A DNA stretch of 64,000 nucleotides from Zonotrichia leucophrys gambelii (taxonomy: Eukaryota; Chordata; Aves; Passeriformes; Passerellidae), in NCBI RefSeq assembly GCF_028769735.1, contig NC_088173.1, positions 22,322,038 through 22,386,037 of the forward strand, read 5' to 3'. Position numbers and translations under genes: made by a program. Each line of letters begins with the position of its first letter. Position 1 is the stretch's first letter. The notes under the pieces are model-generated. The model was not told the origin of the DNA and did no database searches. It saw nothing but the letters and a program-made list of their open reading frames with translations. Shown here piece by piece: positions 42,401 through 51,300 of this stretch.

Positions 42401-45400
42401 CCATTTCTCTTCATTTGCTCTAGTAAAGGCTCCAACCAGTTCTTCCTCCAAATTATAAACTGGTCAAGAGCCCAGAACATGGTGGTTGTAAACAAAGAAT
42501 ATAATTGCAAATATTTTTGCATAAGGGCTTGAGGCAAATGCAGAAGGCAAACCACCTAGCAGATAAAAACAACTATGGATTTACAGGTCATGAGGTGTCT
42601 ATATTTCAGGTGAACCACTGCAGCCAAGAATTGTAACAATTACAAAAGCAGGCAAACAAGATAGACAGCAGATACCTGACCGAGCAATGCCGCTGTCTCT
42701 GTCCTCGTTTTGTCCTCTGCTAGGCATATCAACAGGTGTGCTGTGTGCTAAAGCAAACAGAGCAGATCAATAGAAAATATTACATAATTCATCGTACTAT
42801 TTGTCAGCATTTTAAAAAAATGTTTAAGTTTAAAGGTCATTCACCAAAAAAATTACATCCCGTACTGTTGCTCAAAATCAGTATGGTGCGAAGAGAGGTG
42901 GTAGCAAATAGTAGCCTGTGCTGAGTATCATGTTACCACAGGAAGGTTATTTGCCCAAATGTGAAAACATTTCTAAGGAGCTTAAGAATATGAATACAGT
43001 CTGCATTATCAGAAATCAGATATACTTTGAAAGTGAAGGCTCATCACTCTTGATAAACTCTGAGTATGCAAGATTGTCCTTTGACACAGGTTAAGATCAG
43101 AATGAAATAGTCCAGCACATGGTCCATTAAAAGCTTCTGTTTCGCTTGCTGAGCTGAGATTTACTGTCCACAAAGCCTCACCATAAGAAATACTCCATCT
43201 ATGTCAGATCACATCGAAGTGTTAGTAGTGCAGAGTAACCCAAATTGTTGAGCATGCAAGATTTGCAAATGCTGTGAAGAAACTGCATTGGTATTTCAGT
43301 TCACATTTTTGCAATTAACAGAAGTAATTAGGCCTAAGATCTACCCACCTGCATGGATCATCATTCTGCCTGTAAAAAGAGACTTTATGAAGCCTAAAGT
43401 ATTGAGAATTAAAGAAATTAATATTGCTTAAGGAAAAAAACCTTTAAAGCCTCCCAGATTTAGCTCAAAAATTTTGAACGTCTGCCACCAAATTAAAAAG
43501 TAGCAAGAGATCAGAGAAGAAAAAGCTGTACACCAGCAAGACACCTGCATGTTAGCAAGAAACCAGCACCAAGCCAGGAAACATAAGTTCTCTAAGAAAC
43601 ATAAGGGCTAATTCATCTTTAAAAGACTGCATGAAATATCTTTAAAACAAAGCACAGTAATTTAGCTTAGCCATCTTTCAGAAGACTTATTTGTAAGTAT
43701 GTACCAGATACACCTGTTGTCACTATTTCAGCCCTCTGTTTCTAGAGACTATGCATGTCCTGCAAAGATTCAGAAGGAGCTGGATTTGTGTGTGCATATG
43801 GATGGGTCACACTGTGGCTGGCATTCCACACAAACCTGCAAAGAAAGAAGCACTGCGGATGAGCCGGAGGGGACCTCCTTCAGACACACCCTGCAGCAGT
43901 TTGCTGCTACACAGCTGTAACACACCTAGGAAACAAAAGCAACGTAGAGAAAATGGAAAAAAATGAAAAAAAAAAACAAAAAACAAAAAAAACACAAAAA
44001 AAACAAAAAAAAACCAAAAAAAAACCCAAGCCAAATAAAAGGTAAAAAACCCAAGGAGGTGATGTACTGGGGAAAAAAAAAGCCAAAACTGAATGAACAG
44101 ATGGCCTTGTGTTGTCAGAAAGACACAGAACCTGGAAATATTTACCTAAATTACTTCCACTGCGACAGGTTCCCAAACCATTCTGATTGGAGCTCAGTTT
44201 TCCCAGACTGGGATCCTGGTTGATGCATTCAAAGCTATCTTGCAAGCTAAAATAGGGGGAGAAGCCAGTATTCCTTCAGAATATGATCAATAGGCATTAA
44301 TATTAGCTTAAGAATTAGGTTCATTTTATAATAAAAGAAGGCTGAGCATTAACTTAAAAACTAAATTGAAGGACAAGTAGGTTTCTGAAACGGGAAGGAA
44401 GCAGGCATTCATTTTTTACATTTAAATTATTGGAACTTCTTTCTAGGACACTTGGGATTCAATTTATTCATATTTGCCCATTTTGGGGAGGAGGTACAAC
44501 AGAACAGCATATTTGGTGAAGGAAACAGAAGCGTGATACGGGGTCAAAGCATTCTCAGCCTATCCCTTCCTCACCCTTCTGACAGCAGTAAGAGATGGAC
44601 ATTTTGATTGTCCAAAGCACCTAACCTCTGAACTTTATTGCATGTCCTGGACAAATTAGGAAGCAGAAACTTGGAGATTTTTTTTTTTTTAATTAAAAAC
44701 TTGGCTGGCCTAACTAGAATCTATTAAGAGAATTCTTCTCCACAGCTGCCTTCTCGATTTTTTACCAGAACTACAAAAGGAGAAAGAAAGACAGACAACT
44801 GCACTGGCTGGGAAAGGAAAGAAAATATATATAAAAAAAAAGATGTTCTTACTTATTGTTGCTTCCACTGAAGCTTCCTACCCTGGCTGAGAAGACTTTA
44901 CTTATCATCAGCTGTGGGGGAGAGCTGAAAGGATAAACAGTCATTTATTTCACTGAGTCATCAATTCCAAGTGCCTGAAAAGACAGTGCATCACAGAAAA
45001 GGACACTCACCGTATGTAGTGAATTTTCAAGGTGGAGCCTTTGTAACTCATTGCCACTGAGCCAAACATCATTTCTCCCAGCATATTGACATCGGAGGCT
45101 GGTCTGGTGTACTACACAGACAACAAGACAGGAACAGCAAAATCAAAAATAACTTGGCATACTATTTCAACTTAACATAGTGCCACAGTGATACATTGGG
45201 AAGGGAGAACAAAGAAATTCATCTTTTTCATGCAAAGCAAGATCAGTGTGCACTCAGTGTGGGTTTAACACTGTGGATTTAGCAATTTCAGCAGGAAGAA
45301 AACCTGCATTTTGCTCACTAGATGAGCAGTGCTATCCTTGTTCTGGGCAGACCCCCAAAGGCAAGACAGAAAAAAAGATCTTCTGCATTTCCAAAGAAAT

Positions 45401-48392
45401 AGCTGTGTCCATAAACATTCCCATATAACAGAGTGTTTGATAAAAGCTGTAAATGCTCACAGGACTTGGATTCTGTGGTCTGGATCCCCAAAAAATAAAC
45501 TGCCTTCCTTATCCAAATGAATAAATTCAACTTCCCTGTCTTTATAGAAGACTTCTTGGAAACGTTTTTTATTGAAAAATTATTTGTGATTATACATAGA
45601 AATGCAGTCTTCAGACCAGTTGCTTATTTTGTTTCAAAGACTGATCATCAATAGCAAATACAAAGAGAAGTTTGTTAATGCTGAAGAAAACAACCTTTCA
45701 GTTAAATATCATCATTTTCTTTTCCCACCTTAACCTATACATCCTTCAAACTTCATTTTTCTAGGTGAAATGCTAATGCTTTTACTAAGAAAGAGACAGA
45801 GTACTTAAAATTTAATGTTATAGTAAGACAGACTAAAGGGATTCTTAATAAACTATGTTCAACAGCCTCTTCAGAACTGACCTGAACCACACGCACACAT
45901 CAACAGAGAACAGTATAGTGCTTCTTACAACCTTCTTATGAGAAAATGCTATTAGATATATTTCACAACTCCTTGAAAGGTAAGACCAAGATAGACTAAA
46001 AGGTTAAGATGCACCCACACATATTTTTATTCTACAACACTTTGAGGATAGAGTAGACCTCACAGTTCAGATTAAGCTGTAATGTAATAGAAGCCAAAGT
46101 CATTCAATGCATCTAAGCAGAGGCTTTAATAAACCAACTTCTTCAGTAAAATGGAAAAACAAAAGCAACAAAGTAACAAATATTACCTGATACTTCGGTA
46201 TCTGTTCTTTGATATTTTGCATACAGCTTACAGAGGGACTATGGGAAGAAACACTGTTCCCATTGCTTGCTTGGCAGTTCTTGGCAGAAGTCTTTACAGA
46301 AGCCTCATCTGCCATTTTCTGTGTTAAAACAGAACAGGTGATAAAAAGTAAATCTGAGATTCTAAACCTATCATGGCAAGAATCTCCTTAAAACTACAGG
46401 AAAGCAATAGAAATAAAGAATAATCTTATTTGTCTCAAAAAATATGTATCAGTTTTAAAATATTTTTTTAAAATGCCAGCATCAGAGCAAGTGGAGAACT
46501 GCTCTCACATTCTCACTGTCAGATAGGTTTTCATAGTATCACATATAATCAGATTACTCAGTTTCACAGGAAGATCATTCCTAATTGTTATGAATTACTC
46601 ATTGTAATATTTGCCAAAATTTATGTAAACAAAATCTCAGTTTATGGGTTTCTTACAAACTAATTCCCGTGATCATCTGCACAATTAATCACTCAAATTG
46701 CATGTAACTTTTGCTCCCCAAATGCTTAACACATTTCTAAAACAGAAGAACAGCCAGCAAAAACAAGGGATAGATAATCCATTATTTGGCAGAATTAGCA
46801 GGTTAAAGAGAAATAATGTATTTGAATACTCAATGTGAATAAGCTTTAGTGTATTTCAGAAAAACACACAGTAAACACACATACGCTCCCTTGACTTCAA
46901 TTTAAACAGGACTGAGTTTGAAAGTAGTTCTGTCTCTATTTTAAATGAATTAAGTTTTAGTTTTGGTGTTTAACAACAACCAAATACTCAAAATTATTTT
47001 TAACATCCATGTGTTTGCATGGCATTCAAAGTACTATGGCTGCTTTAAAAGGGTACTTAGATTAGTGAGTGTCTGGCTAGAAAACAGATTATAGCCTGTA
47101 TCGTGTTATGAGGGAGGTTATAATCTGTTTTATGTCAGTGTTGCATAGTTTCTGGTAGAACATTTTGTAGTTAACTTTTAGCTAAGGTATTCAAGCAAGT
47201 GGAATAATTTGAGTATTTAAATGAAGTCAGAAATGCATTTTTTGCTAAGATGCTATTGGTTTTAAAACAACTTTAAGATACTTAGTAATGACCTTGATTT
47301 TGGGCAGGGGGTGAGGGAAGAGGGGAAGCCAGATTAACAAGCAGTCTGACCCATTTACGCTCTTAAGTAGATGATCAGACATCAGCTGATGATGCTCATC
47401 AGTCTTACTGATTCAGCACAATGGCATATTTACAGTGTGACTGAAATACAGACTGGTGCTTTTAAAGCATCTTCATAACTGAATCCTACAAGTTGTGACT
47501 CTTCTTATACAGGTGTATATATATAGCTGTGCAACAAACCATGTTAGTCTAACAAGCTGAAGCTGTTGGTTCTAAAAAAAACTTCAAAACAAACAAAAAT
47601 TAGAAATAATTTAATGTAGAAGAGAAACAGAGGCAGTGGGAAAAAAAACAAGCAAAACCACCACAAAATAGAAAACACTGTTGGCTTCCTGATCTTAAAA
47701 TGACCTAAGTTTGCTGAAAGCTTTACTCCACAATTAGTGTGCTTGGAGAGAAGAAAAAGAACTTGCATCTTGACGGCATCTGTTCTTGCTTCTATGTGTC
47801 ACCAAAACTTACACGGCCACATAAACCACCATGTGTCATGCTTACGTGGTTAGCCAGTGAGGTTGTTTTAATTCACATAAAGGCAACAGCTTTACTACTG
47901 CAAACAACAAAGGAAAAAAAAGCACCTTTAGACACATGGTGTACATCACTGAAACAGACCGCACAACCAGGGCTAGCAACAAAAAGCAAACAGTCAACAT
48001 TAGAAAGACTGAAGAAATCTCAGTTTAAGGGTAAATAGATTTCTCTGCCTGAAAGAAAATCTGGATTGTTACATTTGAATACCATATTTATATTAGAAAT
48101 ACCAAATACCAGACATGCTCATTGGCTTGTTGGAATGATGCTTGTTGCAGCTATCACACTGAAAGACCACAAGATTAAGAAGTTAATACTGTCCTATTAA
48201 AAGAACTACTTTTGGAAAGGAAAACAAAAGAGCAGTAAGACAACAGCAAAATGAAAATTTCATACCTGAACCACAGCTTCATCAATTTTGCGGACTGCTT
48301 TGGAATCAAACAAGACCTGTCTGCCTCTCCTCTCACAGTCTTGGTAAACTATCAGGCGGATTTCATTCAAGTCCAACTCCAAAGAGGACCAG
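24406..48392 (-). CDS. FNIP2: FNIP2 coding region, 17 exons, first coding exon absent
   Basis: Folliculin-interacting protein 2 binds folliculin. The complex acts on RagC/D GTPases at the lysosome surface, links AMPK and mTORC1 signalling, and FNIPs also act as Hsp90 co-chaperones (family knowledge). Seventeen minus-strand exons join with consistent phases into about 1,098 residues; human FNIP2 has about 1,114 including its first exon. Exons 2-10 cover the longin-like N-terminal half, exons 11-18 the DENN-like half, and the large exon 14 carries a long, probably disordered insert. FNIP2 rather than FNIP1 is supported by [52 protein letters not shown] and the carboxyl end [11 protein letters not shown]. 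All introns are GT-AG. The start codon is outside the window, to the right. Interval given spans exon 2 to the stop codon. Confidence 0.97.
25726..25841 (-). CDS. FNIP2: FNIP2 exon 17 (116 bp)
   Basis: Encodes [20 protein letters not shown] then [18 protein letters not shown]. The acceptor is tttgcag and the donor gtgagt; it ends in phase 2 (GG|). This region completes the C-terminal domain reported to contact folliculin and Hsp90. Found by reading the reverse complement. Confidence 0.97.
27228..27248. repeat. 21-base near-perfect palindrome
   Basis: Ten-base arms (aaatttgctt and aagcaaattt) surround one central base, in the intron between exons 16 and 17. It could be a binding site or chance in AT-rich sequence. 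Confidence 0.6.
27621..27645. repeat. Poly(T) run, 25 bases
   Basis: Uninterrupted T25 on the plus strand, that is A25 on the FNIP2 transcript strand, in the intron between exons 16 and 17. No retroposon body recognised next to it. Confidence 0.9.
29135..29335 (-). CDS. FNIP2: FNIP2 exon 16 (201 bp)
   Basis: Encodes [40 protein letters not shown] and [20 protein letters not shown], then LNVPADF. It is 67 codons, phase 0 to phase 0. The acceptor is gttgcag and the donor gtaagt. Strongly conserved; TSQRK and QLYKL favour FNIP2 over FNIP1. Confidence 0.98.
29745..30350 (-). mobile_element. CR1 LINE fragment in the intron between FNIP2 exons 15 and 16
   Basis: Typical CR1 3' region read in reverse: gaggggacctctggagatcc, tccatgacctccctgagcag, ttcctcagaaggtggaactt and ccactggactctctccagta. 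Inserted in the same orientation as FNIP2. No intact open frame. Confidence 0.92.
31034..31190 (-). CDS. FNIP2: FNIP2 exon 15 (157 bp)
   Basis: Encodes [40 protein letters not shown] and [22 protein letters not shown] is a family hallmark in the C-terminal DENN half. The acceptor is tttcag and the donor gtgagt; it ends in phase 0. Confidence 0.97.
31974..33282 (-). CDS. FNIP2: FNIP2 exon 14, large exon (1,309 bp)
   Basis: Encodes about 436 residues. The start ([40 protein letters not shown]) and end ([22 protein letters not shown]) are conserved. The middle is polar, low in hydrophobics and strongly diverged from human, with only islands such as [17 protein letters not shown] kept; it is probably disordered. 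It lacks the cysteine cluster that in FNIP1 forms the zinc-bound reductive-stress degron, as expected for FNIP2. A human GDSDDE segment reads GASDEE here, keeping an acidic casein-kinase-2-like context. The acceptor is gtgtag and the donor gtaaat; phase 1 in and phase 2 out. Confidence 0.98.
36383..36552 (-). CDS. FNIP2: FNIP2 exon 13 (170 bp)
   Basis: Encodes [40 protein letters not shown] and [16 protein letters not shown], almost identical to human FNIP2. The acceptor is ctcctag and the donor gtcagt; it ends in phase 1 so that G|GT begins the GDLYGA motif of exon 14. Confidence 0.98.
36655..36671. repeat. Poly(A) run, 17 bases
   Basis: A17 on the plus strand, about 20 bases beyond the exon 12 donor in the transcript, i.e. 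U17 close to the 5' splice site. Near-donor U-rich sequence can bind TIA1; no more can be said. Confidence 0.9.
36690..36836 (-). CDS. FNIP2: FNIP2 exon 12 (147 bp)
   Basis: Encodes [20 protein letters not shown] then [20 protein letters not shown] and LIEQINKN. The acceptor is tgggcag and the donor gtaagc; phase 2 in and phase 2 out (CA|G). DENN-like half of the protein. A poly(A)/poly(T) run (36655-36671) lies just inside the downstream intron. Confidence 0.97.
37693..37781 (-). CDS. FNIP2: FNIP2 exon 11 (89 bp)
   Basis: Encodes [20 protein letters not shown] then RVMDALGEF, matching the human FNIP2 segment [12 protein letters not shown]. The acceptor is atcaag and the donor gtgagt; it ends in phase 2 (AG|). 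No ATG-initiated frame of 60 codons covers it, so it was found by reading the reverse complement. Confidence 0.95.
38350..38551 (-). CDS. FNIP2: FNIP2 exon 10 (202 bp)
   Basis: Encodes [40 protein letters not shown] and [20 protein letters not shown], then LKYAIEK. Strongly conserved with human FNIP2. The acceptor is cttacag and the donor gtacag; it ends in phase 0. The [10 protein letters not shown] strand and [11 protein letters not shown] are hallmarks of the FNIP longin-to-DENN region. Confidence 0.97.
39340..39545 (+). mobile_element. Degraded CR1-like fragment with internal deletion
   Basis: A short plus-strand remnant encodes [11 protein letters not shown], then [10 protein letters not shown], recalling the CR1 reverse-transcriptase block. 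It then jumps to the downstream segment ggctgtggaatctctatcct, so sequence in between is deleted. It lies in intron 9, antisense to FNIP2. Confidence 0.7.
39772..39786. repeat. AT dinucleotide microsatellite
   Basis: Short (AT)n run followed by an AT-rich stretch, in intron 9 of FNIP2. Confidence 0.85.
41936..42065 (-). CDS. FNIP2: FNIP2 exon 9 (130 bp)
   Basis: Encodes [14 protein letters not shown], nine serines in a row from mixed codons, then [20 protein letters not shown] and R. The acceptor is ttcatag and the donor gtgagt. It ends in phase 2 with CG; joined to the G of exon 10 this makes an arginine codon where human FNIP1 and FNIP2 have tryptophan (PRW). Confidence 0.95.
42676..42747 (-). 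CDS. FNIP2: FNIP2 exon 8 (72 bp)
   Basis: Encodes [20 protein letters not shown] then ARS, nearly identical to human FNIP2. The acceptor is gctttag and the donor gtatct; phase 1 to phase 1. The GIARSAS motif completed by the next exon is the counterpart of an AMPK target region in FNIP1. Confidence 0.97.
43836..43925 (-). CDS. FNIP2: FNIP2 cassette exon 7 (90 bp, FNIP1-like segment)
   Basis: Phase 1 to phase 1, 90 bp, so inclusion or skipping keeps the frame. It encodes [18 protein letters not shown] then [17 protein letters not shown]1 has the matching segment (QFCS then [13 protein letters not shown]), whereas the human FNIP2 protein I know joins NLA directly to HSTPVD. The acceptor is tttcctag, preceded by an extremely long T-rich tract on this strand. 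The donor (gtttgt) departs from consensus at the third intron base. A second AG lies 11 bases into the exon; using it would bring in an early TAG. Its homology argues for a real exon; whether it is constitutive or alternative is inference. Confidence 0.82.
43931..44036 (-). promoter_or_regulatory. Long U-rich tract upstream of FNIP2 cassette exon 7
   Basis: The plus strand is almost only A with scattered C and G for about 100 bases. The transcript therefore carries runs of 6-12 U separated by single G or C, ending at the tttcctag acceptor of exon 7. Such tracts bind PTB, TIA1, HuR-type or CELF proteins. It may also have grown as a simple repeat. Confidence 0.7.
44146..44246 (-). CDS. FNIP2: FNIP2 exon 6 (101 bp)
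   Basis: Encodes [20 protein letters not shown] then [13 protein letters not shown], close to the human FNIP2 segment. The acceptor is attttag and the donor gtaaat. It ends in phase 1 (G|), so it can splice either to the cassette exon at 43836-43925 or directly to the exon at 42676-42747 without a frame change. Confidence 0.96.
44853..44924 (-). CDS. FNIP2: FNIP2 exon 5 (72 bp)
   Basis: Encodes [20 protein letters not shown] then SNN. The acceptor is tttcag and the donor gtaaga; phase 2 to phase 2. It is only 86 bases from exon 4 (intron 44925-45010 in transcript order before it). Confidence 0.96.
45011..45111 (-). CDS. FNIP2: FNIP2 exon 4 (101 bp)
   Basis: Encodes [20 protein letters not shown] then [13 protein letters not shown], nearly identical to human FNIP2 and shared with FNIP1. 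The acceptor is tgtgtag and the donor gtgagt. It ends in phase 2, and the split codon is CG|C for arginine. This is one of the most conserved blocks of the family. Confidence 0.97.
46187..46318 (-). CDS. FNIP2: FNIP2 exon 3 (132 bp)
   Basis: Encodes [16 protein letters not shown], a serine-rich stretch, then KEQIPKYQ. The acceptor is aacacag and the donor gtaata; phase 0 to phase 0, 44 codons. The serine-rich middle is shorter and more diverged than the human serine run, but the flanking SAK-CQ and KEQ-PKYQ anchors are conserved. Confidence 0.93.
47081..47131. repeat. Inverted repeat, 17-bp arms, 17-base loop, in intron 2
   Basis: The left arm (47081-47097, aaaacagattatagcct) pairs with the right arm (47115-47131, aggttataatctgtttt). 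The outer 13 positions are perfect, then come one G-T position and three more pairs. As plus-strand RNA the odd pair is a G-U wobble. The stem is shorter than a typical pre-miRNA stem. It could be a transposon remnant. Confidence 0.75.
48266..48392 (-). CDS. FNIP2: FNIP2 exon 2 (127 bp, enters in phase 2)
   Basis: Encodes [19 protein letters not shown] followed by [14 protein letters not shown], the conserved N-terminal block of FNIP proteins. The acceptor reads ccctag and the donor gtatga. The first base completes a serine codon begun in the preceding exon (AG|C), which fits the family's FS-W junction. It ends in phase 0 after VVQ. This is the rightmost canonical FNIP2 exon in the window. 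Confidence 0.96.
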
Positions 48393-51300
48393 CTAGGGAT
48401 TAGAAACAGGAGATATTAAAATAGTGTGTTTACTCTGCACATTCATTTAAGTGAAGAAATGGGCATTAGGCAAATATATGCTTTACTTAGCATTTACAGA
48501 ATCCAGGTTGCAAATCACATAGCTCCAACAAAAAAGGAACTCCAAAGGAGTGTCTAAGCTCAGCGTCACTGACAGAGGCAGGCACAGCCAGACCAATTTT
48601 CATCCAATCCTCTTCCAAAATTTTCCAGAAATAGAACACAAAACTTAGTCTCAATCTGCTCCAGGCTTAACTACTATTGTTCTCTTCTCTGTACACAGCC
48701 TGGATCATCCTTATTATAAGGTAAGTGTACTATTTTATGCAATACTCCCAGTGGCAATAAAACAGAGTGGATTACCATCCTCTCTCCTGCAGTTTTTCAA
48801 AGGCACAAGGCTTACATCCTCTCTCTTCCTTCTCTAAACAACACAAACTTAATTCCTTTTGACATATTCCTGACAATGCAAGTTAAGATTTTCCCAAAGT
48901 TTAAGCCTTGCAATGGATAGACAAGGTTTATGTTGTTCCATTCTTCTTCTCCCTTTTCAGAGACATTTCAGGGATTACAGAGCAGCCGTTGATTACTGAG
49001 ACGATGTCCAGCTACAATGAAAATAATTTAGTACATGAAACCAAGATACTTGAAATTCAATCTGAAGCAAAACAATTCTCTCAAGCCAGAATCTGTCCAT
49101 TCTGCAAAGATGCAACATGGCACACGACCTGCTCACTGCACTACCACAGAGGCTGAGAAGCCAAAGAGATTATTGTGGCAATGACAAGAAACCTTGTTTT
49201 CTAATTCCAAAAGGAGTCAGTCTATACATCAGAGCATGGAGATTTGTTTGGCCTCAGTTTTAGCTACAGAAACACTTCCAGGTTATGTGCTGACAAGCTG
49301 AAATCAATGGAAAAAACCTATTACTGCATGAAGCAGTGCCACAGAGCACTGATGCTCAGCCTCACTGCCCCAGCCCTGACCTGGATGGACTGCACCTGGG
49401 GGGGTGAGAGTACAACTGTTATTAATAGTTGTTGGTTTAACAAACTGCATTACAGACTTCAGTCAAGGCCACACTGATCTTCCACCCAAAAGGGGGTTTT
49501 ATTTAGGAATTTCCCCAAACTTTGCTTTACAGAAACCGAAGGCAGATAATTGAGAGAAGAGCATAAAACCCCTATACAGACAAAAGACTAGAATTTATGA
49601 AGCTATTTCTTTTATTCCATCCTCTGTCAACATCCATAAATCAACAGTGAGGTAAACACTATCAAATCCTTCTAGTCAGAATAACTGCTTTAGAAGTACA
49701 CTTGCAGACTTGTGATTTTAAAATAATTTTAAGTAAAGCCAGCTTAATTTCTTCTTTGTGCTATTTCTATGTAACTAAGAAAAAAAAAAAGCCTAAATAG
49801 ACATATTTTTCAAACCTGAAAGAACTCTATCTGGAGGTCTATTTTTAAACATCTTGGGGCAGAATAAGCCAGATATCTATCTCCACTGTAAGTTACTCTA
49901 ATACAAATATGCTGTATGTACATAACATAGCAGGTTTCCCATCATGGAATGATGCTAAAGGCTGTTTTGCCATCCACAGTGAGGAAACTTCTTGACCTGT
50001 ATGTAACATGTTGCCTCCAGAACTGCTGAGAGTGCCAGGCAGATTTCTTTTCAAGCCTTCCCTGACAAAGGCAGTCACAGCATCATGTTAACCTCCATGA
50101 GACCAGACCTGATACCATTGTCGATAGTTGCCCAACAAATTTCCTACACACCTTGCTTACACAGAGAGCTGCAACTACACCATCTGTGTAAGAAGTCTGT
50201 TACTAGTTTCTCAGCCCACTGCCTATGCAATGGTATTACAAAATCTAGTTATACTGAATGCAAGAGAAGTCAGAGCCATCAATACACTTCATCCTACTCT
50301 GCCACACGAATCTGATACTCTTCAGTACCAGATACCCCAATATCTCTTCAGTTACACAGCTATCTATTTACTTACTGCTGCAACAGACAACCTGAAGCAA
50401 CTATGCTGTTTTATTAATAAGTCTGCAGGTCATTCCTTTTTTTAACAACAAAGAAAATTATATCTCTATATCTTTAGCTTAAATTCTATGCAAGAGTAAA
50501 GCCTTATTTATCTCCATTACTGGCACAGCAGCATCCGTACTTCAGACCACAGGCTTGCAAGTCTAAACTGAGAAAGATTCATTTCAGACACAGATTGAAC
50601 CAATTTAGACCTGCATCTGCCCACTGATGCAGGGTTGCATGCAGGCTGGGTTGCATGAATTCAGGTTTCCTCGTGAATAAATAAACTGTCCCTCATTACA
50701 CACTAAAGCAAACCTCATGTTGTTCATGCAGTGCGGACTTCTGTATAAGACATGAACTGGATTTTATGTTCAAATAGAAGCCAACTTAACAGCCTTTTCC
50801 ACACAACATGCTAGAACTAAAGATTGCTGCAACCTGCCAAAACTACAAACAGATTCTTTAATACCAGACAGCAACAAGCTAAGAAATTACACAAAATCTA
50901 TCATACAGAGCTTTATGTGACCAGCAAACCAAATCTAAGGAAGTAATTTCAGACAATGTTTCTTGTGGTTCTAACCAAATATCAAACTTATGTTTTAATG
51001 ATGCCATTGCTTACAGACGCACTCCTGCAGCAGACCTACCCATTACAGAAGAGATCCTCATTTGACAACATCAAGCACGTCTATAGGCAATTTATACAGG
51101 CATACAAGTCCATGTAGCCTCATTACTTGCACATGGAATCCAGCAGCAGGCCCAAGACCAGCCAGATGACCAGGATGTTTATGCCCATCACAAAAACTGA
51201 TGAGCACTGCTTACAGGACTTCCACCCTTTATTTAAGCAAGGTTATGTAAGAGTTCCCCCAAAACAGGGACAGCAGGAGTATTCAGTCATCTCCTAAAAG

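Noticed and set aside
43951..44223. Lysine-rich plus-strand open frame ([14 protein letters not shown] type)
   Set aside because: Translation of the A-rich tract antisense to FNIP2, not a protein.
24406..48392. Assignment of the gene to FNIP1
   Set aside because: Exons 9, 10, 12, 13, 14 and 16 follow FNIP2 residues, and exon 14 lacks the FNIP1 cysteine cluster. Only cassette exon 7 is FNIP1-like.
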